A stretch of 64,000 nt of DNA from Paenibacillus bovis (GCF_001421015.2 NZ_CP013023.1:5252001-5316000); one strand, 5' to 3'; counted from the first letter of the stretch, positions 44,330 through 54,665 are shown. The notes: generated from the sequence alone by a model not told the origin. Numbers and translations are program-made.

Positions 44330-44388
44330 GACATTTTTTCACATTGAGATTGTTGAATAGTTCCATTTGGGTTCGTGTTTATTCAACA

Positions 44389-44949
44389 ACCTGCCAGCAT
44401 GTGTTTGCTGTTGTTTCATCAGGTTCATATACATAGACGCAGGTTTTCTCTAAAAGTTGCGGTTCTTCCAAAAAAAGTTTCGATTTTTTAATCAAATTCT
44501 ATTTTTTGGCCCAACCTTATTAATTTTACTACACTTTTAGCAGAAATACCAATTTGCCTAACCTGACTGTACTACTTTTTGGTAACTATAGTAGTACTAA
44601 ACAGCTTAGCTGCTGTTCAAACAGGCTGGAGCAGTTATTTCATCAAATCATTTGCTGCTTCCAAAACTATAGACGCAGGGGGTTGCGAAAAGGTTGCAGA
44701 GGTTGCAAAAGAATTTTTGTTTTTTTTAACTCTGTTAGAAATGTACTGTAATACTCAATCATCCTCCCGTTTACAGACGATATTGTAGGCAGCATAATTG
44801 TCTTTCAATTTCCTGCGAACAGTTATGGTGCCTATATATTTGTGATCTATTTCTGATACCAATTCATATTAAAGTTAAATGATGCAATTTGATTCTTGCC
44901 TGAATATTTATGATGGCACAATGCTAATGCTTTGCGTTTTTCCTCACAT
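44389..44949. other. Gene-free AT-rich stretch between the two surface protein genes
   Basis: About 560 bases upstream of the surface protein promoter. Short frames on either strand lack ribosome sites and family features. I see nothing else in it. Confidence 0.5.
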
Positions 44950-44985
44950 AAAAAAGGAGTACCCGATTAGTCAGGTACTCCTTTT
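44950..44985 (-). terminator. Intrinsic terminator after the SLH protein gene
   Basis: A perfect 12-bp stem (44952-44963 with 44974-44985) is followed by a T run on the minus strand. Confidence 0.9.
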
Positions 44986-45012
44986 AAGCTTAATAAATTT
45001 TAAAATCGCTAC

Positions 45013-48000
45013 TTACATCTTAGGCAGCAGCTTTTGTCCAATCATTACTCTTGCCAGAATAACGTCTGTATCGGAACGCAGCATTTTGGCAGATGGATCA
45101 TAAGTGTAGCCTTTGGTAAGATCGGTTGGATCAATAGCCGATCCAGTAATATAACCTTTTTTCGCTACGGCCAGTACTGAAGCACGAGCATAACGGTCGA
45201 TTGAGTTAAAGTCTTTGAAGTATTTCACCAGACCTTTATTGATTTTATCGATATCTGTTTCGAGTTTCAGGTTGGTTGCGCTGGCAATAATAACAGCAGC
45301 ATCTTGACGGGTGATATTATCACCAGGGCTGAATACCTGTGGATCTGTACCGCGTACAAAGCCGGCACGAGCCGCTGTCTCGATATAACGGAAATCATAT
45401 AAATCTGTGGAACGAATCGAGTTGACATTGGTATTCAAATCGATGAAGTGCTTAGTTCCCTGATAGTTCAGAGGAATTTCCAGTGCTTTAACAATCGCAC
45501 GTACAAACTCGCCACGTGTAATATACTGGTTGGCACCAAATGCTGTATCTGGATCTGTAGCGTTCATAATACCTTTGGCAAACAAAGCTTCCATATAATC
45601 ACGTGCATAACTATGCTGTACGATGTCAGTATAGGAATAGCTCAGTTTGGCTACTACATAATATCCAAAACGATCAAATGGTACAGTAATGGTACGTTTG
45701 GAGGCATTTACAACACCACCGATATTATCCCATTGCTTCAACTCAGGATCAAAATAGAATACAGTAACCAGTTTACCGGCATCTACTGCCATATCGGGCA
45801 GGTATGATAAAGTCAGTGTACCTTGCTTGGAAGGAACGAGTTCATTATTTGCATCACGGTTCCAGTAGCTTGGTGCCTGAGGATTGCTCGGGAAGTTTAC
45901 AGGTTGATAAGGATCTTGACCATCGGAAATCGGATCAAATGTTCCAGTAGAAGCATTATCTGCGATCCCTGGATCCATCCAGTACACATCACTAGCTTTA
46001 ACAAAATGGCTATTAAAGTTATTTACAAAATACTGTTTACCATAATCTGTGAACTGTTGTTTTACACCCGCTTTTGGAGATTCAAAATCATAGCGGTTGA
46101 TAACACCATCATTACTGTTGGCAATTGCGAACAAAATGTTATTTCCAGAGAAAACTTCGGATTTGAAGTCTTCTGCCGCTTCAGCATCGCGTCTGATCAA
46201 ACTTGTTCCTGATGGAAACTTCAGAGAGAGATTGCCATCGAATACTTTAGCAGAGTTTTTCATCGTCTGCATATACTGTGCACCAGGAATATTCGTAGGC
46301 ACATATTTTACGGTTACAGTATCTTTAAGCGTCTGATCACCAATTTTTACAGTGATCGGAATCTTGGTCTCTTTATTTGGTTTCAGATCTTTTACAGTTA
46401 CACGATAAGCATTTTCAAATTCATTAGTTCCATTACCATCTGTATCAAAGTTTTGCTTTTCAGCTTTGACTTTGTTGATTGTTACTTCAGATGCATCTTT
46501 GGAAGTCAGGATAACATCAATAAAGTTGCTATTTGTAGTCTTTTGAGCAGTTAATGGTCTTACAATATCATAAGTTCCACTTACCGGGTCGATCTCTACA
46601 GTAGCTGTAGCAGTTGGACCGCCATCGCCAGAATTATATACAGTAAAGCTATATACAATCGGGCTTTCAGCCATTTTGGCATCGGTAATAGTGAATGCAA
46701 AAGATTGTGTATCATAATCATAGAATACAGACAGTCCGTCTACTGATGTTGCACTTGAATTTGGATTCAGAGCATCACCTGTAGATTTACCACCACTGAT
46801 AGAGCTGAATGCATTGTTCAATGTCCAAATCTTGGTTAATCCATTTGAATCGACGATCTGTAATTTATAATTTTCCAATTTGCTAATACGTTTAACATTG
46901 TTTTGTACGGTTGCTTTGTCTTTACCAAGATCGAGGAAATCGAATGTTCCGTATACATTAAATGCGCCTTCTTTGGCAGTATAGTTCGATCCATTCATCG
47001 GGAAGTTAACGGTATCCTTAGCAGTAGGAATTTCCACACTTTGATTAACAGAAGTGCTTGCTTTGAAAGGGAAAATTCCCAGTGTAGCGTTATACGGAAT
47101 AACAGGGATATCTGTTGGAACCAGACTTACCTTGATCGTGTTTTCATAAGAATTCTTATTGGAGCTGATTACAAACTTGATTGTGTTTTCTCCAGAGAAC
47201 ATCGCTTTGTAAGCAGTAGCCGTATCAGCTACTACAAAGTGGAATTTGTCCGAAGACTCTTTCAGTTGTACCTGCGTATTATTAATATAGAAGAACACAG
47301 TTTGACCTGTTCCGCTATATACAATTTCACTGGCATCCGCAATATTCGAGATTTGACCAGCAAAATTATTCAGCTCTTTGTCTACTACACTCGTTGCTAC
47401 TTCAGTATCGTTTTGTCCATATTTTACAACTTGACCATCATAAGCTTTGGTATAACTTACATAAGGTCCATACAGGAAATTGATTGTAGCATTTACTACT
47501 GGACTTGCTGTAGTAGCAGCTGAATCTTTTTTCGCAGTAAACGAAAGGGTCAGCGTTCCTTTTAGAGATACATCTGTAACTTCATACAAAATTCTTTTCA
47601 TTGTTTGAGACTTGCCGTTAACAGTCATTGTAGTATCTTTACGTGTGCCTGGAATTTCTGTCATTTTGATTGTTGCGGCTTGTCCTTGGGAATCTACAGC
47701 TTTTGTATCAATAACAGTACTATCCGTACCATTTACAACAAGAACCTCAATAGCTGTTGGAAGTGAGAAAATGTTGGCACCGTCCAGAGCAGAGCTGCTC
47801 AAGCTGCTTGCTTGGCTTTTCATGGAAGCTGAATAGCCTGGCAGATAATTTACTTTATAAATATACGGTGAAGAGCTATCTCTCAGCGTAAAGCCCAAAC
47901 TATTATTGGAAGCCAAACCATCTGTAGTTTTAATGCTTACATTAACGGTTTTACCGTAAGTGAGACCGGATACTCCAGAGACAGTATACTTCAAAGTGAT

Positions 48001-49023
48001 ATATGCTGAAGTACTCTCTGCTGCAATTTTCACAGCATCCACACTGCCTGTTTTTGTTGTAGCTGTTCCAACTCCATCTCCAGATAAAGCATACGTAATA
48101 TACCCTTGCAGGTTAGGTTCACCAGAAGCAGGAACTGGCATTACCACTTTACCTGTGATATCTACTTTGCCTGTACCATCGGTTTCAGGTGTTGCACTAA
48201 AATCGGGATACGTGGACAAATCAGCAGAAGTAGTTGTACCCTTTACTGCATACGTATCATAAAAGGTTGTTTTACCATTGAAAAATGTAACATCACGTGT
48301 AGTTACCAGCTTTTGAGTACCATTAATCACTTGAATCGTCAGTGTGTTTTTACCGCTGTTAAGTGTAAGCGGCGCAACAGTAAACTGACTGTTTGTGCCT
48401 GATACTGTACCTGTTCTGCTCGCTCCGCCATTTACAGATACGATAACTTGTTTGGCATTAGGTGCAGAACCGCTCAGTGCGATACTCGCTTTATCCTGTC
48501 CAAAGCTGATACTTCCTGTGGAAGCTTTCAAAATAGCAGGTACATTTTCTTCCAGTGCTACCGTATTTCCATCAAGCGTACCCGACAGATTATACAAAGT
48601 AGGACCATCATGATAATCAAAATAAATAGATTCGGTTACTGCGTTACCGCCACCAGCAGGGTTAGCGGAGAATTCTACTTTATTCAAACCAGAGTACAGT
48701 GGAATATCAGTTACTGTAATGCTGGAATTTTCAACCGTATAGTTAGTTAAGCCTTTTGTTTCGTTGGAACTATCTTCTACGAAGCCTGATCCACTTTTGT
48801 ATACACGAACGACTCTATATTTAATCGTGCTTGCATTCACGCCGTTATAGCTACCCTTAATTGTAACTTTGGCATCACCGACTACGTGTGGTGAGTTTGC
48901 ATCATAACTCTCGTTCGGGAAAATAAAGAAGCTCGCTGCCTGGGCCGTATTTCCACCAATCCCCTGCGGCAAAATACCGACCAACAAGACTACCGCCATA
49001 AGCATCGATAGTATTTTCTTCAA
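45013..49023 (-). CDS. Large SLH-domain surface protein
   Basis: A 1336-aa exported protein. A signal peptide (hydrophobic ILSMLMAVVLLVGILPQGIG, cleavage near AQA-ASF) is followed by about 1080 residues of repeated beta-sandwich modules and three C-terminal SLH domains from about residue 1130 (ITRGEFVRAIVKAL, ITRQDAAVIIA, LRSDTDVILARVM). SLH domains bind pyruvylated wall polysaccharide, and the pyruvyltransferase gene csaB is a few genes away. The start is TTG at 49023, nine bases after AGGAGG. A near-consensus sigma-D promoter lies upstream, which would link this protein to motility or cell separation. Confidence 0.92.
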   Translation of the reverse strand: MKKILSMLMAVVLLVGILPQGIGGNTAQAASFFIFPNESYDANSPHVVGDAKVTIKGSYNGVNASTIKYRVVRVYKSGSGFVEDSSNETKGLTNYTVENSSITVTDIPLYSGLNKVEFSANPAGGGNAVTESIYFDYHDGPTLYNLSGTLDGNTVALEENVPAILKASTGSISFGQDKASIALSGSAPNAKQVIVSVNGGASRTGTVSGTNSQFTVAPLTLNSGKNTLTIQVINGTQKLVTTRDVTFFNGKTTFYDTYAVKGTTTSADLSTYPDFSATPETDGTGKVDITGKVVMPVPASGEPNLQGYITYALSGDGVGTATTKTGSVDAVKIAAESTSAYITLKYTVSGVSGLTYGKTVNVSIKTTDGLASNNSLGFTLRDSSSPYIYKVNYLPGYSASMKSQASSLSSSALDGANIFSLPTAIEVLVVNGTDSTVIDTKAVDSQGQAATIKMTEIPGTRKDTTMTVNGKSQTMKRILYEVTDVSLKGTLTLSFTAKKDSAATTASPVVNATINFLYGPYVSYTKAYDGQVVKYGQNDTEVATSVVDKELNNFAGQISNIADASEIVYSGTGQTVFFYINNTQVQLKESSDKFHFVVADTATAYKAMFSGENTIKFVISSNKNSYENTIKVSLVPTDIPVIPYNATLGIFPFKASTSVNQSVEIPTAKDTVNFPMNGSNYTAKEGAFNVYGTFDFLDLGKDKATVQNNVKRISKLENYKLQIVDSNGLTKIWTLNNAFSSISGGKSTGDALNPNSSATSVDGLSVFYDYDTQSFAFTITDAKMAESPIVYSFTVYNSGDGGPTATATVEIDPVSGTYDIVRPLTAQKTTNSNFIDVILTSKDASEVTINKVKAEKQNFDTDGNGTNEFENAYRVTVKDLKPNKETKIPITVKIGDQTLKDTVTVKYVPTNIPGAQYMQTMKNSAKVFDGNLSLKFPSGTSLIRRDAEAAEDFKSEVFSGNNILFAIANSNDGVINRYDFESPKAGVKQQFTDYGKQYFVNNFNSHFVKASDVYWMDPGIADNASTGTFDPISDGQDPYQPVNFPSNPQAPSYWNRDANNELVPSKQGTLTLSYLPDMAVDAGKLVTVFYFDPELKQWDNIGGVVNASKRTITVPFDRFGYYVVAKLSYSYTDIVQHSYARDYMEALFAKGIMNATDPDTAFGANQYITRGEFVRAIVKALEIPLNYQGTKHFIDLNTNVNSIRSTDLYDFRYIETAARAGFVRGTDPQVFSPGDNITRQDAAVIIASATNLKLETDIDKINKGLVKYFKDFNSIDRYARASVLAVAKKGYITGSAIDPTDLTKGYTYDPSAKMLRSDTDVILARVMIGQKLLPKM

Positions 49024-49093
49024 AATAATGTTCCTCCTTTTATTCCGGTCACCGCTCCAACTCTTTATGGCGGGCTTAACCTGTCTACCTATT

Positions 49094-49120
49094 TTATCGG
49101 CAGATGTAACTCATATTTTA
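49094..49120 (-). promoter_or_regulatory. Sigma-D-type promoter before the SLH protein gene
   Basis: The minus strand reads TAAA (49120-49117), 15 bases, GCCGATAA (49101-49094). It matches TAAA-N15-GCCGATAT in all but the last base and gives a leader of about 65 bases. Confidence 0.72.
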
Positions 49121-49140
49121 ATAAAAACAGGAAATTCCAT

Positions 49141-49173
49141 AAAAAAGCTCCCTTCCCGGAGGAAGAGAGCTTT
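49141..49173 (-). terminator. Intrinsic terminator after the tagO-like gene
   Basis: A 13-bp stem with one mismatch (49144-49156 with 49161-49173, loop CGGA) is followed by TTTTTT on the minus strand. It lies just upstream of the SLH gene promoter. The other 200 bases of this gap show nothing further. Confidence 0.85.
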
Positions 49174-49374
49174 GAGGTCTGCTATTCGGCTGTATCCTAT
49201 TCATTCAAACAGCTATGGCTTTTCTATCTTATAACCTAGCTATTAGAGAAGCTGAATTGCCTGTACATATTATATAGAAGAAACTCGACGAAACGGTTAA
49301 TTTCCGTCTTGTAAACAACTGAATTAGACAGAGGAATCAACCTGTATTATCGCATTTCATCCATTCTGGTTTGT

Positions 49375-50502
49375 TTACGATTTGCTGCCTCTTGTTGGAT
49401 CAGGTTTGACCCGCAGGCGTGCCAGCAATGTAAGCAGTGGACGTCTTGTTTTACCGACAAGTCCAATCAGTTCGGCTCCAATCTGCATAACGAACATCAT
49501 GATACAGATCACGGCAAAGGTCACCCAGTTGGCTTCGTTCAATGCAGCCGACGATTGGATAATCGCCAGAACACCGAAGAATGCAGCAATACCATAAATC
49601 ATCAGTACAGTCTGACGATGGCTGAGTCCGAGTTCACGCAGACAATGATGCAAATGACCTTTGTCCGGAGCAAAAATCGGCTTTTTATGTACCCAGCGGC
49701 GAATGATTGCAAAGAATGTATCGGACAATGGAACTCCGATAATGATCAGCGGCGTAATAAACGATACCACCGCGATTTGTTTGAATCCAAGCAGTGACAG
49801 CATGGCCAGACTGAATCCGAGGAATAACGAACCGGTATCCCCCATGAAAATCTTGGCCGGATGGAAATTGAAGTACAGGAATCCGATAATCGCACCCAGC
49901 AGCAGCACACACAGCAGCGCTACAGGATAGTTACCCATAATCAGTGACATGGTGAAAATGCTGCCGATCGCAATCGCAGATACACCGGCTGCCAGACCAT
50001 CGAGTCCATCAATCAGATTAATTGCATTGGTCACACCAACGATCCAGAAGATCGTGAGCGGAATGGAAATCCAGTTTTCGAGTGAGAAGTAATTATCCTG
50101 AAAAGGAATATCTACAAAATCAACTTTGATACCGTATCCGAATACTACTGCACATGCAGCAATGATTTGTCCTAATAATTTAACTTTGGCTGATAATTCA
50201 AAGCGGTCATCCAGTACTCCAATCAGTACAATGATGGAGCCGGCTGTAAAGAACGCCTTCATAAAGTTCGCATCGCGTGCGGGAAGATCAAAAGGCAAAA
50301 ATGGCAGGACTGCAACGAATGCAATCGTAAATGCCAGGAAAATCCCGAGTCCGCCAAGCCGCGGCATAATCCGTGTATGCACCTTGCGGGCATTGGGAAC
50401 GTCTACTGCCCCGATTCGAATTGCAAACTTTTTGACGAGTGGTGTGAGTGCCAGCGCTAAGGCAAGCGCCAGGACAAACCCGATAATACAAATAGTTAAC
50501 AT
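49375..50502 (-). CDS. tagO: Undecaprenyl-phosphate sugar-1-phosphate transferase (TagO/WecA-like)
   Basis: Polytopic membrane enzyme that starts wall teichoic acid or secondary wall polymer synthesis by loading GlcNAc-1-phosphate on undecaprenyl phosphate. The 375-aa protein has about ten membrane segments and the family motifs LIGVLDDRFEL, NAINLIDGLDGLAAG, KIFMGDTGSLFLGF and the cytosolic DKGHLHHCLRELG. The HLHH motif fits TagO/WecA rather than MraY. It is the last gene after DUF5693-csaB-tagA-like, 113 bases from the previous stop. Confidence 0.93.
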   Translation of the reverse strand: MLTICIIGFVLALALALALTPLVKKFAIRIGAVDVPNARKVHTRIMPRLGGLGIFLAFTIAFVAVLPFLPFDLPARDANFMKAFFTAGSIIVLIGVLDDRFELSAKVKLLGQIIAACAVVFGYGIKVDFVDIPFQDNYFSLENWISIPLTIFWIVGVTNAINLIDGLDGLAAGVSAIAIGSIFTMSLIMGNYPVALLCVLLLGAIIGFLYFNFHPAKIFMGDTGSLFLGFSLAMLSLLGFKQIAVVSFITPLIIIGVPLSDTFFAIIRRWVHKKPIFAPDKGHLHHCLRELGLSHRQTVLMIYGIAAFFGVLAIIQSSAALNEANWVTFAVICIMMFVMQIGAELIGLVGKTRRPLLTLLARLRVKPDPTRGSKS

Positions 50503-50615
50503 TTTGCTTTTCGACCCCCAATTTATCTCACGGAGCCAATTATACTCCGTTCGAATCTAAACACCAAGCTTTTTTTAAGAACTTTTCGACAAAAATGCAT
50601 AGAAAATTCAAGGGA

Positions 50616-51374
50616 TTACTGAGCTTTTACTACACTTTCCTTGTCTTTAAGCACTTTTAGAGCAAATTTGGGAAGAACAAGCATCCGTTTATAACGATAA
50701 GGCTCTTTCATGAGGCGATAAAACCATTCCATCCGCAATTTCTGAAACGCCACCGGTGCACGTTTTGTTTTGCCTGAAATGATATCGAAGCTACCGCCTA
50801 CACCCATCATAATCGGCACACCCAGCTCCTGTTTATACCGGCCAATCCATGGTTCCTGCGTATCCGCACCCCTTGCTACAAACAGCAGATCCGGTGCTGC
50901 TTCACGAATACCGGCGATGACTTCCGCATCCTGGTCCGGTCCGAAAAATCCGTCTCTGTATCCGGCAATCACAATGCCGGGATATAAACTTTGTAACCGG
51001 GCGGCTGCAGCCTGAATCACTTCGGGAGTAGAGCCCAGCAGATACACTTTCCAGCTGTGCTTCTGACCGACATCCAACAGACGATGAAGCAGATCGAATC
51101 CGGTTACGCGTTCAGCTACAGGCTGTCCACATGTAGAGGCTGCCCATACCAGCCCGGCTCCATCGGGAACGAGCAATTCTGCATTTTTCATGATATGCAT
51201 ATACTGCGGCTGCTCCAGGGCAGTCATAATCATTATCGGATTGGCTGTAATAATCTGATGAGGCTTGCCTGTACCTACAATGGATTCAAGGTAGCTTACC
51301 GTATCATTCATATTCAGTTTGGATACATTCAGACCGTAGATTGGCACAGTCGGAATTGTTTGGAATTGATTCAT
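50616..51374 (-). CDS. WecG/TagA/CpsF family glycosyltransferase
   Basis: Probably adds the second sugar (N-acetylmannosamine in TagA) to the lipid-linked GlcNAc made by the TagO-like enzyme. The 252-aa protein has the GT26 features HQIITANPIMIMTALEQ, the conserved NAELLVPDGAGLVWA region, LYPGIVIAGYRDGFFG and GVGGSFDIISGKTKRAP. AAAGGTG lies upstream of the ATG. The gene starts six bases after the csaB stop, so the two are cotranscribed. Sugar specificity cannot be read from sequence. Confidence 0.93.
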   Translation of the reverse strand: MNQFQTIPTVPIYGLNVSKLNMNDTVSYLESIVGTGKPHQIITANPIMIMTALEQPQYMHIMKNAELLVPDGAGLVWAASTCGQPVAERVTGFDLLHRLLDVGQKHSWKVYLLGSTPEVIQAAAARLQSLYPGIVIAGYRDGFFGPDQDAEVIAGIREAAPDLLFVARGADTQEPWIGRYKQELGVPIMMGVGGSFDIISGKTKRAPVAFQKLRMEWFYRLMKEPYRYKRMLVLPKFALKVLKDKESVVKAQ

Positions 51375-51380
51375 TAGTTA

Positions 51381-52556
51381 TCACCTTTTTGCCAGAAAAT
51401 ATTGAGCTATAAAATGAGCCGGTCTGGCAGCATCCTGTTGTAATGCCTGGATAAGCGGCAGTTTGTTGGTTTGCCATTCCTGCCCATGATCCAGCAAGTA
51501 TACTGCATCTTCTACCAGACGTGCAGGTTCGGTTACCGAACTGGTACCGGTTGGCTTGATCTGCATCCGGTTCAGGAACTGATCAATTTTGGGATCATAG
51601 GAAATTCCCATCAGCGGAACCGACTGTGAAGCTGCATAGATCAGACTGTGCAGTCTCATACCGAGCAGCATATGACAGCGGCTGACTTCGGCCAGCATCT
51701 GCTGTGGATCTGTCACTTGATCGGCTGTACTGATTATACTACCATTTCCGCTTATGTCTCCAATTTTATCAATAACATAACGGGAAGCCTGCTCATCATC
51801 AGGTAAATGAAAAGGCAGGAAACGCAGGTGAACCGGACGCTGAGAGCTCAGAAGCTTCAGTCCCTCGGCGATTCCATCCAGTTCGCGGCGCTGCTTGTCC
51901 CAGAACCGAACGGATATGCCAATCACCGGAATCGAATCTGTTGTCGAATATGATGCTGTTTCTGCCGCCTGATGAGCTGATCCATGACTGGCAGTTGATG
52001 AAGCAGCAGAATTACCATCCGGCAAAGGAAGCCCCATCACTGGATCAGCTACAACTTCGACGGAAGAAGAATCGATTCCCATCCGGCCAAGCAGTGAAGC
52101 TGATTCCTGATCACGAACAGAAATATAGGCACTTTTACGAAATACGTTGCGAATCCATTTGAAAAAGAACGGGCGCTGTACCGGGCCGACGCCCTGAGCA
52201 TAGATGAATACCGGTTTACGTACCCATTGGGCGATATGGACAATGCCCAGATAGTAGGGGATGGTGAGCAGTCCAGTAGAATCCTGCAGTAGACTGCCTC
52301 CGCCACTGATCAGTCCATCGCTTTCCTTGAGCAGCTGGCGAATCTCGCCCAGCTTCATCCGCTGTACGGAGCGAACGCCATACATGCGAGATGTCCATTC
52401 CGGATCATTGGACAGGACAACCGGTACGATCCGGATGCCCTGCTCCTTTTCCTGTGCTGCCAGTGAATTCAGTATGGATTTCAGGACCGCCTCGTCACCG
52501 CTGTTACGAAAGCCGTAATAGCCCGAAATTACGATTTGAACAGAGACGGAAGCCAT
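51381..52556 (-). CDS. csaB: Polysaccharide pyruvyl transferase CsaB
   Basis: Adds pyruvyl groups to the secondary cell wall polysaccharide, making the ligand for SLH domains. The 391-aa protein has the family start VISGYYGFRNSGDEAVLKSI, SGGGSLLQDSTG, VFIYAQGVGPVQRP and GMRLHSLIYAA. I prefer the ATG at 52556, nine bases from AGGTG, over GTG at 52568. It overlaps the end of the DUF5693 gene by 28 bases, indicating translational coupling. The SLH protein encoded nearby is its logical client. Confidence 0.94.
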   Translation of the reverse strand: MASVSVQIVISGYYGFRNSGDEAVLKSILNSLAAQEKEQGIRIVPVVLSNDPEWTSRMYGVRSVQRMKLGEIRQLLKESDGLISGGGSLLQDSTGLLTIPYYLGIVHIAQWVRKPVFIYAQGVGPVQRPFFFKWIRNVFRKSAYISVRDQESASLLGRMGIDSSSVEVVADPVMGLPLPDGNSAASSTASHGSAHQAAETASYSTTDSIPVIGISVRFWDKQRRELDGIAEGLKLLSSQRPVHLRFLPFHLPDDEQASRYVIDKIGDISGNGSIISTADQVTDPQQMLAEVSRCHMLLGMRLHSLIYAASQSVPLMGISYDPKIDQFLNRMQIKPTGTSSVTEPARLVEDAVYLLDHGQEWQTNKLPLIQALQQDAARPAHFIAQYFLAKR

Positions 52557-54556
52557 TTTCTCCAACACCTTTCAATGATTTGCCAGATAACGATTGCCAC
52601 GAGTCCCAGAATCAGACCCAGTCCCATACCCAGCAGACCACGGGACAGGGAAATCAGTACCGGTGAATGAATATGGGCAAATGTGTCTACCATCGAAAGC
52701 TGACCGATTGAAGCAATAATCAGAATGTAAATGGCATGACGATACTTGGCTGCGATAAACACACCAACAATAAACAGCGGATGCGCCATCAGGAATTCCT
52801 TGTTACGTGGACGAACATTAAACAGTCCTTCCAGTGCATTACGGAACTGCATTTCCAGTGGAGATACGGTTCCGGCATTGCCTGTACGCTCCAGATAATA
52901 ACGACCGACTACAAATACTACTCCCAGCACGATGATCCATGTCAGAGTAACTGGTGATTTGAGCAGTTTACGAAGGCCGGCAAAGCCGAATCCTTCTTTA
53001 CCACGATAAAAAGCAATATAAATAGCTGTCAGTGCAATCGGTGCAAAGTGCAGAAGACTCACACCACGGAATTGATTAATAACCAGCTGATAAGTGATAT
53101 CATCGAGCAGCCCAATAATGAACAAGGCTCCGGTCAGCGACCACAGGGAAGTAATAATAAACAATACTACTGCCTGGATCACACGTTTGCCAGTAGATAA
53201 AGTCTGTCTCGACTCATACAAACGGTCTACTTTGCGTACGGCATAGATCATTGCAATAGTAGGAATACTGATTGCTGCCAGCAAAGCGATTCCCTGCTCC
53301 AGCAGCAGTGCTTTGTGAATCAGGATCAATCCGGCGCTGCCGATCAGGCCCAGTACAAAAGCAATGAGCGTCAAGCGGCGTACAAAATAATATGCCAGCA
53401 GCGAAATAGCTGCAATCGCTCCAATCAGTACAAGCAGCTTGGCATAACGCTCCATAGCAAACGTATGGACATCACGTGCAACCGCCGGACCAATTGTAAA
53501 GCCGTTTTTCTGAATATCATGTATCGCATTGCCTCCAGCCTGAAGGCTGTTAATAACATTGTCAATCGAGTCTGTCATCTTGGCTTTGGTCGTATCACGC
53601 GATACCGCCAGATTCAGATACATCATGCGAATATTACGGTCTTTGCTGGCCAGAACAAAACGGTCAGCTACGGTAATCGGATCCAGCTGGGAATCTCCCT
53701 CGCTCAGCGAATACAAACGTACTACATTGTAGTCAGTCAGATAAGCCAGCTTGCTAAATCCATCCTGAGGAGCTTTGAGGTTCTCAATCGCGGCAATCGC
53801 GATATGATGTTCCTTAAGCAATTGCGCAAATGCAGTAATACTCTTTTTCTCAATATCATCATTAAAACCTGTAACAGAACTGCCATCGAACAAAATCGTC
53901 TTCACGCCAACAGCGCTGAACTGATCCAGCAGTCCACTCAGCATAGCATGGCTATACGGCAGTGCATCATTCAGACGCGGCACGATCTGGAATCCCATAT
54001 CATGCAATGTTTTCATTGTGATCGGATCCGGATCAAGCGGCTTGAGACCTGCATCATCGGGCGATGTCTGAATGACTACACCCGGCAATTTCTGATACGA
54101 CCATGGAGAAACCGAAATACCCAATGAACCGAACACTCGCTCAAGAACAGGCTTCAACATCTGCGCATTCTCTTCGCTGGTGAACTGGACATATGTAAAA
54201 TTTTCGTTGAGTGGAATCACCTGATTTTGGAGATTAGCCACATCCGCAGAACTATACACATGAATTCGTTGTGAGGTTTGCAGTTCACTCAAACTGCTCT
54301 GGTATACAGCTGCAGATCCAACCCCTGCATCTTTGAGCCGCTGTAATTGTTGCTGGATATAATCCTGGGGATGAGGCTGATACGACGCAATAGTAATCAG
54401 ATTACGATAATTAAATACAAACTCCACATTTTTGGACGTTGCTTCTGTCTGAATACGATTATAGGCAATCGGCAGAGAAGCCACCATACCAAGAATAACA
54501 AGTATCCATAACCATTTTGCAGAAGCGTTGTTCCAACGCTGCCATTTCTGAACCAC
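52529..54556 (-). CDS. DUF5693 family polytopic membrane protein
   Basis: A 675-aa protein with one N-terminal membrane segment (WLWILVILGMVASLPIAY), an extracytoplasmic domain of about 330 residues (containing GFQIVPRLNDALPYSHAML and TILFDGSSVTG) and about eight C-terminal membrane segments. The family regularly precedes csaB in Paenibacillaceae. By context it may act in export or ligation of the wall polymer, but no activity is established. The start is GTG at 54556 with GGAGG seven bases upstream. Confidence 0.88.
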   Translation of the reverse strand: MVQKWQRWNNASAKWLWILVILGMVASLPIAYNRIQTEATSKNVEFVFNYRNLITIASYQPHPQDYIQQQLQRLKDAGVGSAAVYQSSLSELQTSQRIHVYSSADVANLQNQVIPLNENFTYVQFTSEENAQMLKPVLERVFGSLGISVSPWSYQKLPGVVIQTSPDDAGLKPLDPDPITMKTLHDMGFQIVPRLNDALPYSHAMLSGLLDQFSAVGVKTILFDGSSVTGFNDDIEKKSITAFAQLLKEHHIAIAAIENLKAPQDGFSKLAYLTDYNVVRLYSLSEGDSQLDPITVADRFVLASKDRNIRMMYLNLAVSRDTTKAKMTDSIDNVINSLQAGGNAIHDIQKNGFTIGPAVARDVHTFAMERYAKLLVLIGAIAAISLLAYYFVRRLTLIAFVLGLIGSAGLILIHKALLLEQGIALLAAISIPTIAMIYAVRKVDRLYESRQTLSTGKRVIQAVVLFIITSLWSLTGALFIIGLLDDITYQLVINQFRGVSLLHFAPIALTAIYIAFYRGKEGFGFAGLRKLLKSPVTLTWIIVLGVVFVVGRYYLERTGNAGTVSPLEMQFRNALEGLFNVRPRNKEFLMAHPLFIVGVFIAAKYRHAIYILIIASIGQLSMVDTFAHIHSPVLISLSRGLLGMGLGLILGLVAIVIWQIIERCWRKWLPSLFKS

Positions 54557-54629
54557 TAAAGTACCTCCTTAATAAGATCGTTACATTCGTCTCCGTCCTG
54601 CTGACAGTCAGGGGCCAAACATAACGAAT

Positions 54630-54665
54630 GGTTCCGCTGTCCAGATAGAGCCTGGCAGCGGAACC
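54630..54665 (-). terminator. Probable terminator after pgcA
   Basis: A perfect 10-bp stem (54630-54639 with 54656-54665, extended by inner TCC/GG pairs) is followed on the minus strand by ATTCGTTATG. The U-tract is poor, so termination may be partial. Confidence 0.55.

Noticed and set aside
41718-44360. An 880-codon plus-strand frame opposite the 771-aa surface protein gene
   Set aside because: It is an antisense shadow of a Thr/Ser/Val-rich gene. The composition is implausible (Ser/Cys/Tyr-rich) and there is no start signal. The minus-strand gene has a signal peptide and stalk domains.
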